64,000 nucleotides of DNA, taken from assembly GCF_003711515.1 (NCBI RefSeq), contig NW_021167080.1:5102346-5166345 (forward strand), given 5' to 3'. This DNA is from Sodiomyces alkalinus F11 (taxonomy: Eukaryota > Ascomycota > Sordariomycetes > Glomerellales > Plectosphaerellaceae). The notes under the pieces were generated by a model that was given only the letters and a program-made list of their open reading frames with translations, was not told where the DNA came from and did no database searches. The position numbers were made by a program, and so were the translations under genes. Shown here in pieces: positions 24,203 through 37,158 of the stretch. Each line of letters opens with the position of its first letter. Within the stretch, counting starts at the first letter, position 1.

Positions 24203-27200
24203 CATGGGTAACTGTCCGCGGGACTGTCGAGGCAAGATATACGTGGTCGCTCGTGGGGAACTCTCTAGGCCTGTAAAAGGAGTCGAAGAAAGCCCAAGAC
24301 CTGCCGGGAGGCAGTACCGCAGACCTCTGTGTTGGTTGGGGATGCGCCCGCCAGGTGAAACTCGAAGGCAGGGATTGAGGAATAAGGCTTAAATGCGTCT
24401 GCTTCAACACATTGGAGGTCGTGCGCGTCCGATCACGGCGATGTGGCGGTATAAAAGACTGCCGGGGAACAGCTTCTCTGGCGGGAAACGGAAGCTGGAA
24501 TCGTACGCAACGATGCCCTGCAAATGGCGCCTTCGATGTCGCGGTGTTGAGGGGTCAAGAAATGAACGCTTCTCGGAACAACGGAGGGGCTTGGTGCGGT
24601 CTCTGGATGAGGGAAAATAGCTGCTAGCTACCTCTATTGTCTATGATGACATTGTAGGGTAGACTTAGACGGGTAGACTCCAGGAGGCCGGGAGAGAGCG
24701 CAATGGCTGTTCGTGAAGAGAGCGGGAAAAGGGGCAGGGAGAATGTGCCAAGTCATGGGAGAGGACGAAGAGAGAAAAAACGACGAGACATGCAAAGCGA
24801 AAGGAGTGGAAGGAAGGAAGTACGGATAGGTAGGGCCCCCCCAAAGCATGGATATGGTATCAGATTCGGAAGCATGGGGCAGGATTTCCCGGTTCCGGGT
24901 GGCCCTTCCCTTCTTTTCCTTTCCTTCCCTTGTCACCCTCCAAGTCAAGGGTAGGTGCCCCTCCCGGCCGCTACCGTACCGGTCGGTGTGTGGACGGACG
25001 CAACTAGTTACGAATAGTTGACACACGAAGTAGCACCTCGGTAACAGAAACCGAAAGAAAACAAGTACATGGTAGGATAGGAGTCGCCAGGCGCGCTGCG
25101 AAACTGAAGAAGAGCTCCGTAATCGGTCAAGTTAGTTCCCCAACTACCTTCAATAGCATGATGCCCCGATGATTCAAAGTCCAACAAAGTGATCTGATCT
25201 GATCTGATCTCAGCGTGGACCGGGAGCAAGTGCCGGAAATTGAAGTACGTAAGCATATCCGTAGGTACCTAGCATTGTACAACGTACAGCAAGTTTCGTC
25301 CTCCGTACTATGCTCTCCGCTCGTCCAGCCTGTGGTTTCTGCTCCCTATACAGTATATGCACTGTACCGGCGCTGAAGAATTGGACCATGCAGCATGGAT
25401 GGAGACCCACCCATGCACCGGCAGTGGGGCCGGTTTTCAGTGCCAGCTGGTCATTGGCCTGGTGTAGCTGATACCTTCAGCGACTCCTGACTGGGGACAG
25501 GGGGAGGAGATGCAGAAATGCAAGGTACATAATGAGTGCGAGCACAACCAATGGCGCGGTAATACGTGAACATGTCGGAGGTTTATTACTTCGTACATAC
25601 CGTTTGGAGAAGTTTTATTTTAATTTTTTTCATACTATTATATATATAAGAAAGACAGAAAGGTTCATGTCTACTTCGTAGGTAGGCGACGTTTTGACGG
25701 CGCTATAGATGATGATTTCTTGCTTCTGACTGCATAATAAAACCGCATCATCAGTTGTGGCGTTATGACCTATCCATATGACTTCCACGGTCTGTGTCGT
25801 GCTCGTGCCATTTGAATACCGAGGTATCCAGCTGTGTTCACCGAAAGCCACGAGAACCACACGGCTATAGCATGTGCACAACGTAATACTCCGTACTTCT
25901 TAGCATCTCAATGAACTGCCTGGTTGGGCTACCTATGGATCGTCCCGAACCACTCGCGGCAGACGAGGAGACAGTGCAGGACAGGGCAGCAAATGGTCAT
26001 GAACCCTGGCGCGTGGCCCCTACGGTGTACGTTGTATGTAATCCGCATCGCTGCATGGGAAATGAGGTCTACACGGCAAGTGTCAGAGTCTCATAAACAT
26101 TTTCCTGGGCGTCATCAAAAAGTCTCTTCCGAAGAAGCAAGATGGCCTGCCATAGTAATCACAGAAGACCTCGTTCTGGTTTCACCAGGCTGACTGGGAT
26201 CCTGTGGGAAAAGCGTGGATTGAGGATGGACATAAGAGAGCTGAATTGGGAATGGCGCAGGCGTCTAGACCCCCGAGCCACACAACAGGCCACATTATTA
26301 ATAACCACGCCCATGGCCTTGGTCAGGTGTTCCGGTGTTCGTTGGTTTTGTTTTGTCTCTTGACCTGCAGCTGAACATCGATCTGTCCTCGTTGGATTCT
26401 TCAATGCTTCCTTCGATTCTTCATGGAAGAGCGTCTTCGATTTTCGGATGCTGGGCCTTTGAGAAAGTACACAGGTACGGTAGAAATACGGCCCGCGATC
26501 ACCCACGGTCACCCAAATGTTATTACTAAGCAATACAAGATATTCTCCTGACAATGAGGGACCACGACATCGCCAAGTCTGATTTCAAATGCATTGCTTT
26601 TTTTGAGGTACCTCAAGTCTGCTGTCCGAACACGCCGGCATTTCAAAGGGAGTGTGTGACGTGCAAGACCGACTTGGTAAATTCGAAATAGCTATATTTC
26701 TGTCCAACTTTGCAATGTTTCCAGCACAACAACCAGTGGCCGTTTCGAGCAAGAATAGGAGCCGGTGGACCGATGACGGCATGAATAAATCGGGTGCATT
26801 ACGAACCATACGTCTGAAGTTTTTGGGGCTGGTTCTTTTTCTTTTGAGGCCACCAACGGCGGAAGCCAACCTGAGGCTTTTGTTTTGTAGCAGAAAGCCG
26901 ACGAAGGGCCGCACTAGGTATCTGTTTCAGTCTTCCAAGTCGCCGTTTTCACGACGTAGGTCTTTCGATTGCCCCTCCGCGAAGCAGGTACTTGCACGAT
27001 CCATACCTAATATATAAGGTAGACAGCCGGCTGTATCCGAAGTACTTCTCCTCGTAGGGTACCAATCGGAAACGGAAAATTTTTCGCTGGTACCCAAAAA
27101 GATAAAAGATGATAAAATGGGGGGAAAAAAAAGGAAAAAAAAATGGAACAGGCCTTGTAGAATACCTAGTGACGACATCTTATGATAAAACACACCTATT

Positions 27201-27330
27201 TCAGCAAATATTCACCATTTTGCCCACGACGACTCGTCACGTACTGCGACCACTACTTACCTTACGGCACCTGTCCCATCGGCCTGTTCTTCGTACACGC
27301 CGTCCTATCGGACTTGGATCCATCGTCACC
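24203..27330. other. Divergent intergenic region between G-alpha and spermidine synthase
   Basis: 3.1 kb between two gene starts, so both promoters lie here. Open frames (for example 26652-27017) are short and without family signal. Contains a TGATC repeat (about 25189-25211), the palindrome GTACAACGTAC at 25277-25287 and an AT-rich stretch at 25610-25655. Confidence 0.5.
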
Positions 27331-29415
<2,085 letters not shown>

Positions 29416-29998
29416 ATCCCGAGGGAGGTTATCTCCGATGTCTGAGATGGCCACGGCAGAGTCGGCAGGAGGGAGAAGGAGGCGGACGAGCAGGAGGCGG
29501 CAGTGCGGGTCCTTACGAGGGATGAGACCCGATGATAGAATGACCAAGGACATGAATGAGAACTGAAAACAAGGTGGATGAGGTCGAATGGTTGGAAAAA
29601 TAAAACGAAACACCAACGCCAAGAGGCGGCAATACTCTTCGCGTTAAAACTTCTCTGTCATGTGTGTTGGTGATGTCTTCTTTCGATTCCCCCCCGGTCG
29701 ACGCGGTGCTGGACACCAGTCATAAAGAGTCACCATGTATACAGGCAACTCACATCTCAACGAAGGCTGCAAGCATAGTATTCTGGTGTTGAGTGGGTAT
29801 GTTTTCTCCAGTCAACTGACAAGAGAAAAGGAGATGCGTGTCCAGATTCGCAATTTCCTAAATCAGAAGTAATAGATGGCCGACATGAAACCATTGAATC
29901 CCGAGAAGCCAGTCTATTTGCCCTTCCTAAAAAGTTCCCTCACCCTTACCCGTGGCGTACCCGGCGACAGTGAGCGTCGGAAGAATACCAGACTACTC
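29416..29998. other. Convergent 3' intergenic region between SPE3 and the sulfoxide reductase gene
   Basis: 583 bp expected to hold both 3' UTRs. No other element recognised. Confidence 0.5.
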
Positions 29999-30858
29999 TC
30001 ACCAGTAACAACTCTTTGCTAACAAGACGGCTAACCTCTCCAACCAAAGCTGGTCCACCTCGTCAAACCCACCCACAGCAGCGCAATCCACATCGATGAT
30101 TGCCACGACTTTGCCCTTTCCCTCGCCGACAGATCCATCCACGACGATTGGGACGACGACCTCGCTCCGACTATCTCCGTCACAGGCGATGTGACCCGGG
30201 AACGCATCCACGTCGGGGACTAGTTGGGTACGGGCCTCGGCCGCCGCCGTCCCGCATACGCCGCGTCCGAAGGCAATGGTCTGGCAGGCTACTTTCCCCT
30301 GGAAGGGGCCAAGGATAAGCTGCGACTTCTCGGGCGGGGAGGACGGGTCGAGGACGTAGAAGCCTGCCCAGTTCACGGCATTGCTGGGCGGCGGGAGGGA
30401 GTGGTAGGCGTGCCAGAGGAGGGAGGCTGCGTTGGCTAGATTGCTGGACCGGGAGAAGTCAATGCGCGTGTCAGGCAGGCTGGTGTAGACGCGCGTGCGG
30501 TAAAGGCAGGGGACGGGAAAAAGTTAACCAACTTAAGGGGGGGGCAGCTCACCAAACCTAGAGGCGTGTAAGTGAGATGCTAGCGATGATGATACTGTCA
30601 TCATGTCATGGATTCTGATAGCGCAGGGGGGAGGGGGTGTTGATTCCTCCAGTTGCGTACCCAATTTCTCTGTTCGTAAAATAGCCCTTCGGCCTGCATG
30701 AGGACCTGCTCATAAGCTTCCTCCTTTGTGACGCCCGAGGCGAAATTGGATGCGTCGGCGTGGACCTACGGGGTGATAAGCGGATGTGAGTGACTTTCAA
30801 TCTTTCTTTCACTGGACAGTGACGAGATTCAGATTAGTCATGAAAGCTACCATACCAT
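29999..30858 (-). CDS. Free methionine-(R)-sulfoxide reductase (GAF-domain fRMsr)
   Basis: Reduces free methionine-R-sulfoxide to methionine with thioredoxin, a cytosolic oxidative-damage repair step. Model on the minus strand: exons 30856-30858 (ATG only), 30661-30765, 30553-30557 (5 nt) and 29999-30443, giving 185 aa (the yeast enzyme is about 180 aa). The product reads M-V-H-A-D-A-S-N-F, then QVLMQAEGLFYEQRNW, V-C-N-L-A-N-A-A-S-L-L-W-H-A-Y and NWAGFYVL. It carries the three Cys of the family active site in VACQ, GVCGTA and HIACD, and ends LAKSCYW. Exons 2 and 4 can be joined in frame only through the 5-nt exon GTTTG, which has its own CTCTAG acceptor and GTGAGC donor. The start exon is inferred: TTATG followed at once by the donor GTATGG. 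The core domain is secure, the 5' structure moderately so. It is divergent from the LETM1-like gene, 395 bp apart. Confidence 0.88.
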
Positions 30859-31253
30859 AACGATTGTATTTGTTTGCCTAGAGATATTGTGAGGGTGTTC
30901 GGATTTAAACTTGTTTAATACCTACTCCGCTACCAAAAGTCCATAAGAATGTGCATGTGAGGGCTTTCTTGGAAAAAGGGGAAGGGGGATGGATGGGGGT
31001 TCACCATGGGTAAGGTACGACGTACTTGGAATGGGGTCAGCTCGGTAAAACTCGGTATGTGTAAGCAAGACCGTTCACCTGATGGCTTGGCATTCGGTGA
31101 CTGGCCCGAAGGGTTCTGCCGATCGGACCTGGTATGGGTACGTACCTGTTCGATGCAACCGCGACTTCTTTTTTTTGATGCTCCGATTCATGACCCATAT
31201 GATCCGCCCCGATACCAATTAGATCCAGACCGAAGCTGGAGCACGGAAATGCG
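30859..31253. other. Bidirectional promoter region, sulfoxide reductase / LETM1-like gene
   Basis: 395 bp between two divergent start codons, so both core promoters and 5' UTRs must fit here. No specific site recognised beyond a T-run near 31170. Confidence 0.45.
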
Positions 31254-32451
31254 ATGAACCAGAGAGCAACACTGCGCGCCATGCGCGCCCCGACATATCT
31301 CAGTGCCCGAGGTTTAACTCCTCTGACCCCCAATGGGCCCTCCCGCACGTCCATCCTTCAAACAGTCATCCTCCTCCCACAGCTCCGCGGTCGTCAGAGT
31401 TCGTCGAAGACCTCCCCCCGACCCAACAATGGCCGCGACAGCAACACAAGCGCCCAGGCCTTGAACGCGTCCATCAACCCCCCCGCATCCACCCGGCCCC
31501 CTCATCTCCTCCTCCCGGTTCGCGACCCCTCTGCGTCGACGATCATCCACTGGATCAACATCGGCAAAGCATACGTGTCCTTCTACAAATCCGGCGTCAA
31601 AGCCGTCTTCGCCAACCGCCGCCTCCTCCGCGACACCCTCGCCTCGAAACCCGAATCCGACCGCCGCCCGCCGCCGTCCTGGAAACCCGCGCATCCTCCT
31701 CCTCCCTCCTACAGCCGTGCCGACTGGGTCCTCCTCTGGCGCGTCCGCCACGACCTCGTCCGCGTCCCCATCTTCGCCCTAGTCCTCCTCGTCTGCGGCG
31801 AGTTCACCCCCCTCATCGTGCTCGCCATCGACGGCATTGTCCCATACAGCTGCCGCTTGCCGCGCCAGATCGGCGCGTCCATGGCCGCCGCCGAGGACCG
31901 CCGCCGCGCCTCCTTTACCCGTCTCGAGATCGATTACCCGCGCGGCGTCCTCGCGGAAGAGGAGAACGTCGGCGCCGCCCGCCGTGCCGCTAGGCAGCAT
32001 GTCTTGCGGAGTCTGCATCTCCCCGGTGCTATGTGGGATAAGTTGGGCTTCATGCCCCCGGGCATGTGGTTTATCAAGGGCCAGTTGAGGATGGGGTTCT
32101 TGGAGGGCGACGACAACTTGCTGTTGCAGGACGGCGCCTTGTCTGACCTGGTGCACGAGGAGCTCAGGATCGCCTGTGCAGAAAGAGGGATCGGCGTCAT
32201 AGGACGTGGGGATGGGGAGTTACGGGAACTTTTGGGTGATTGGTTGCGGCTGACGGCAGACGAGGACGCCGTTGCGAAGAGGAAACGCATGACCGTGCTC
32301 TTGACGACAAGGTGAGTTCCCTTTCTTCTGACACTTACCCCCCAATTTGCTGCGTACCACGATTTCCTGGGCTGACATGCCGGTCCCTGTCCCTAGAGTG
32401 GAAAACTGGCCAACGACTCGCGACTTTTCCCTGCCTACATGGCACCTGTAA
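31254..32451 (+). CDS. LETM1-domain mitochondrial inner-membrane protein
   Basis: LETM1-family proteins sit in the mitochondrial inner membrane and act in K+/H+ homeostasis and ribosome docking. Model: exons 31254-32311 and 32397-32451, 370 aa. The N-terminus (MNQRATLRAMRAPTYLSARG) is Arg-rich without acidic residues, fitting a mitochondrial presequence; a Pro-rich linker follows. One hydrophobic segment (FALVLLVCGEFTPLIVLAID, about residue 175) is the family transmembrane helix, with RADWVLLWRVRHDLVRVPIF just before it. The C-terminal part (HVLRSLHLPGAMWDKLGFMP and on) resembles the LETM1 ribosome-binding domain. The frame would stop at TGA right after the AG/GTGAGT donor; splicing (branch GCTGAC, acceptor CCCTAG) adds VENWPTTRDFSLPTWHL, which looks like a genuine family C-terminus. 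No EF-hand and no long coiled coil, so more like the short Ylh47/Mdm28 paralogues. Confidence 0.85.
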
Positions 32452-33093
32452 CCGCTTGTCCTGCATGGATTGGTCCTGTACGAGTATGCCACGTCGGTTC
32501 TGGACCCCGGGACGACATGTATCATTTCTTCTGCCGATTTGCGAATCGCATCATCTGTGGGTTTAGGAAATAGGGAATGAAGAGGCGGGCGGGCGATGGG
32601 CGCCGAAGACTAAAAAAATCAAAACACTAGATGAGGAGTATCCAGGAGTGGTGATAGACGTGACTGAATCAGATCCCTGGGTCACAAATGTATGGGCTCC
32701 AGCCATAGAGACTGTATCAACTGAATAGATAGTGAATTAAAGAAGCCTCGATAACTAATGTTTGGCTGATGTCCCAGGGCCACCACCGCGATTTCGGCCT
32801 GGGTCCTGCAGCTCGAACCTGTATTTGCCCCTGATTTAACCAGAACAGACAAGACGGCACGATTAATCCATCCATGAACATACTGCTAATTCTGAACCGT
32901 TTCCCCTTGCTCTAGGACATTCTCTTTTCAGAAGACCTCATTTGCAGATTTTGTACACACAGCTGCTGCTGACAGCGAAAGAGAGAAGATCTTCGGCGAC
33001 GAAGCACCTCGCAGCGGAGAAAACATAAGAGAAGAAAAGGGAAGTAGAAAACAAAGGAGGTCAAGGAGAAGTCGAAGCCCCTCTGTTGGCAGT
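32452..33093. other. Convergent intergenic region, LETM1-like gene / Hrp1-like gene
   Basis: 642 bp, both neighbours ending toward it; expected to be 3' UTRs. Nothing else recognised. Confidence 0.5.
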
Positions 33094-36000
33094 TTAACCT
33101 CGCGCATAAGGGTGGTATCCACGAGTTCCGCCACGACCCCCTCCCCGGTAGTTGGCGCCCGGCTTTCCGGCGTTCTTGGGGCCGGTGGGCGCATTGGCGG
33201 GCGGAGCGTTGTTGGGATCCACCGGCGGGCTGCCACCGATGCTGCTGCTGATGCTGCCACCGCCGCGATTGCGGTTAAAACCACGGCCAGGGCCGCTTGG
33301 AGGCATATTGGGTTGTGGAACGTCGTCGTACATACCCTCCCACGATGTCATGCCAGCGCCGCCGCCGCCGCCGCCGCCGCCCCCAGCACCTCCGGCGGCA
33401 ACTCCGGCTACCACGCCGTAGCCTCCTCCTTGGCCACCGTACTGATCGCGCCCTCCACCTCGTCGGCCCTGCTGGTCGTACATCTGCTGTTGATCGAAGC
33501 CGCCGTAACCCCCGCCACGGCCCTGTCCTCCTTGGCCTCCGCCTCCGCCGGCACCACCACCAGCAGCCATCATCTGATTCTGCATCTGCTGCATTTGTTG
33601 CATCATAGCCGGAGTCATGGTCATCCCCTGCGGGCTCTGGGGACTGCCGGCGCCTCCGCCCCGGCCGCCCATCATTTGGTTCTGCATCTGCTGCATCTGT
33701 TGCATTTGTTGCATCTGCATCATCTGCTGCATCATGGCCGGGTTCATGGGCATGCCTCGCTGCATGGCCATTTGCTGCTGCATCATGGTGAAGTATTGTT
33801 GCATGCGCTGGAAGTATTGCGCCATGACCTGAGGGGTCATCCCGCTCGCCCCGCCCATCTGGCCGTTCATTGCTCCAGCATTCGAGCCCTGGTCGTCTCC
33901 CTTACGGAACTTCCCTCCACGACGGGCTGCCTCCTCCTCCTCGCGAAGGTTGCCCCTGGGCTGGGCCTTTTTGACCTCGATCGGCTTGCCGTGAATCTCG
34001 AGATGAGTCCTGAGGCACGCGTCGACGCCCTCCTCGTTTTCAAAGGTGACGAATCCAAAACCCCGAGGCCGTCCGGTGTCCTTGTCCATCATAAGCGTGG
34101 CATCTACCACCCGTCCGAACTGAGCAAAGTAATCTTTGAACTCTTGATCCGTTGTATCCTGGCTGACACCGCCCACAAAGATCTTGCTTGTCTTTTCCTG
34201 TTCGTCTCGCGGAATGGCGCGCTTAGGGTCGATCTAAAACGCCTATCAGTACTCGTTGCGAGGGGCAAGGGAACCGAGGAGGAATAGCATACGATTTTGC
34301 CGTCCAGGAAATGTTCCTTTACCATGACAATATTGACCGTCTTGGGGTCTTTGAAGGTAAGGAAGCCAAACCCTCTAGATCTCCCTGTGCTGTTGTCTCG
34401 CATGACAGTGCACTCGACCACCTCGCCAAATTGGGAGAAATAGTCGCGTAAGGATTCTGTAAACGTCAGCAGCAGATCTACAAGAGCTTGGAATGAAAGG
34501 CAAGATGCTTACGGTCTGTAGTCTCCCAGTTCAGACCACCGATGAACATCTTTCTGTGTGTGCGCAGGAAATGTCAGCCTTAAAAATGAACAGCCAGAAG
34601 AAGAAAAAAAGGAAAGAAAAACCCCCAGAGAGGGCTTGACAGAAGACATGTTCCATAAAAAAAGAGAGAATCAAACATCTAAATCAAGAAAACGACAATC
34701 CGCAGCTTCTATGCCTGCAATAAACAAACAAGTCCAACCAACTTCGTCGAACTTGGTCGCAAAATCCATCCAGATACGCCGAACACGAAATCAGAACAGA
34801 TCTTCAGAATCGTGGAGTTGTTTTGACGGGGCTGGGCGACGGGAGGAGAGAGTGTAGTGTATGCAGAGTTACACATCTCCTTTGAAGTGTTACAGTCGCA
34901 TTCCTCGGCGCCGGCAGAAGATGGGCTGGTCAGCCTAGCAAGCGTCGACGTTTTGGTGGCTCATTGCGTGTGATAGTGGTTGGTTAAGCGGCGTTCTTGC
35001 AAGGTCCCTTTCATCATGTGGCTGTGACCGAGGGCGAAAAGGAGGATGTTCAGCATATCCGAGATAGGTTGGAGTTGGTCGATAGCACGCCCGGTTCTCT
35101 GGCTGATCGTAGAATAATGCAGCGCGAGCATCCCCGCGCAACACAAGAGGGCCGGACAGCGGCTCTCGTCGAATAAGGGACCCAGAAGACCACCTCTGCT
35201 ACAGATGCTCTCACCGGGGAGACGTATGCAGCGCAGAGAGAAAGCCAGGTCAAATCTCGTCGAATTTTTGTCTCGAACTGTGTCTTGCTACCGCCAGGTC
35301 TTGCTAGGTACTAGCCCTCGAGCGCTATCCGCTGCCAATCTTGCTACAGCAGCCAGTGAACTGATCAAGTTCGTTCTGGTGCGAAAAGCTTTATCTGCGA
35401 CTGGGCTATGGGATGCAAGATCGTGTTCCCGATCGTGCCGGTGCTCTTGCTCTGACTATTGTCCGACGGTAACCGTCTTCGAGTTGATATGAGGTTGTTT
35501 CCCAGCCATGGGTGATCGGCGTGACTCTGCTTTTCCCTTTTCTTCTCTCTCTCTCTCTCCTTTTGCTTTCTTTCACTAATTCTGTCGTAGTGGACTTCTG
35601 GCTTTTTCTCTTCCTCTTCCTCATTGCCCGAGCTTAGATTCATCGACTTGACTTCTCAATCTGAAAGCCCTGCATAGCCGAGGTGGTGCATAACCAAACG
35701 CGTGGTCCGTTCCTGCTCCCTTGGCGTTCCACTGCGGATAGCATAGAGTCCCCCAGTTGCATCGCAAAGGACCAGAACTTTCTATCCAGCCTTTCAAGTG
35801 ACCGTCCAAATCGATGGCTTGCTCCAAAGGTAAGGGGCTACCAGGGGCCCCTGGTCATATTACGCGGAACTGGGAAAGAAGGGCACAACGTCACAAATGC
35901 GAAATCAAGAAACAGACTTACCCATCTTCCTTGGCGCTCGGATTCTTAGCCACTCCACGGGAGTATGTTGGCTCGTCGTTCGTGTGAGGGGTATGCGAAG

Positions 36001-36394
36001 TGGGAGGAGGGCCTCCACCGCCCAGGTTGAAGTCCACGTCGTCGTCATCGTCATCATCTTCATACATTCTCTCACCACCACCACCACCACCAAGATCTTG
36101 GTGCACAGCCGCATATGTCTGTTCATTTTCTCCATATGCAGCTGGTGCTGAAGCAGCTGCTTCAGCGGCGGGTTCTGGTTCGGGAGCGGCGGGCGCAACA
36201 GGGGCTGCAGCCTCGGTCTTGATGGGTTTGGGAGCAGAAGCAGTGTCGTCGTCGTAACTGAGCAAGAAAAATCATCAGTGATCTAGCCCTTAATCTATCA
36301 AGAGGTGCTGTGCGGGCAGGGCGGCACCATAGCAGGCGGCATTGACTAACAGGTCGGCGAAGAGATCCTCTTCGAAGTTCTCCGGTTCCGTCAT
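33094..36394 (-). CDS. HRP1: Hrp1/Nab4-like two-RRM hnRNP (mRNA 3'-end processing factor)
   Basis: Nuclear RNA-binding protein; yeast Hrp1 (CF IB) binds UA-rich signals for mRNA cleavage, polyadenylation and export. Model on the minus strand: exons 36351-36394, 35922-36257, 34513-34553, 34293-34456 and 33094-34233, phases close, 574 aa. The N-terminus is acidic (MTEPENFEEDLFADLYDDD, then Ala/Pro/Glu-rich with EDDDDDDDVDF). RRM1 starts KMFIGGLNWETTDQ (RNP2) with RSRGFGFLTF (RNP1); RRM2 has KIFVGGVSQDTTDQ and RPRGFGFVTF. The C-terminal third is low complexity: Met/Gln repeats (MQQMQQMQQMQ), then Gly-rich RGG-like and poly-Gly stretches, ending GGTRGYHPYARG. This is prion-like composition typical of the family. 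The N-terminal exons are separated from RRM1 by a 1,368-nt intron. It is divergent from the GYP1-like gene. Confidence 0.92.
33358..33384. repeat. GCC trinucleotide repeat encoding poly-Gly
   Basis: About nine GCC units on the plus strand, read as GGC (Gly) in the Hrp1-like protein's C-terminal Gly-rich tail. Confidence 0.85.
34554..35921 (-). other. 1,368-nt intron of the Hrp1-like gene
   Basis: Donor GG/GTAAGT and acceptor GCACACACAG with branch GGCTGACATT. Joining gives GG+A = Gly and a continuous ...EDG-KMFIGGLNW reading frame. The intron contains pyrimidine-rich tracts (coding sense) and a CT run near 35545-35562; no nested gene recognised. Confidence 0.75.
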
Positions 36395-37158
36395 CTTAGA
36401 GTAGGTAGGAGAAAATATCGGCGTGTCGCCAATCGCCAGCGGAACAGAAAGAAAGGAATGCGGACGCGTGATGACTAGCGTCAGTCCAGAGACTGAACCA
36501 GAGAGGAATTCCTTTAAGGAAACAATTCAAGGCCCGTAAGAGGAAAATACGAAAAGAAATGGATGCCGTAAAAGGTTACGAGGCACGAAAGCTCCGAAGG
36601 AAATTTTGTCGCGTAGTTCGCACAGAGGAGAGCCTGGGGCAAAACAGAAAGAACTTGGTGGTCCGTTGCAACTGAACAGTCCGAGTCCAGACCTACCTTA
36701 GTAAGGTGGGTCCACTTAAAATATTCGACCTGCAATTGTACGGCACGAAGCAGGACGTTCGTACCTAGATAAATGAGCCAATCACAGACTTGGAAAAGAC
36801 TCCGGAACAATATTCCTCCCTGCCAGAAGTGCCTTACACGTACATGTACCGAGTCTACTAGCAAGCCACAGTGGCTGTGACGTAAGCACATGGCGAGCAA
36901 GGTGGGTATCCTGACCGCTTTGGTCACAAAGCACGGAGTACCTTACCTCTTGCGCCCGACGCCTCGCTGGAACTGCCGTCCCATCATCTGTTCGTCCACC
37001 ACACAATGTCTTGGGCGACATAGCTGGCCAACACCATGTTCTCTTCTTCCGGGGGCAGGACGAAGCCATCTCCGCAGGTATTGTTCATTTTTAACAACGC
37101 CCCCCACCTTCGTTCAGCGCGTAGGCCCTTGACTGACGGATCTGCCCCGCAGCAAGAG
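36395..37158. other. Bidirectional promoter region, Hrp1-like / Gyp1-like genes
   Basis: 764 bp between divergent start codons. No conserved site that I can name; one CACGGAGTACC motif near 36932. Confidence 0.45.

Noticed and set aside
33112..34287. 391-codon plus-strand frame antisense to the Hrp1-like gene
   Set aside because: His/Leu/Ala-rich shadow of the Met/Gln/Gly-rich coding strand; no start context or domain.
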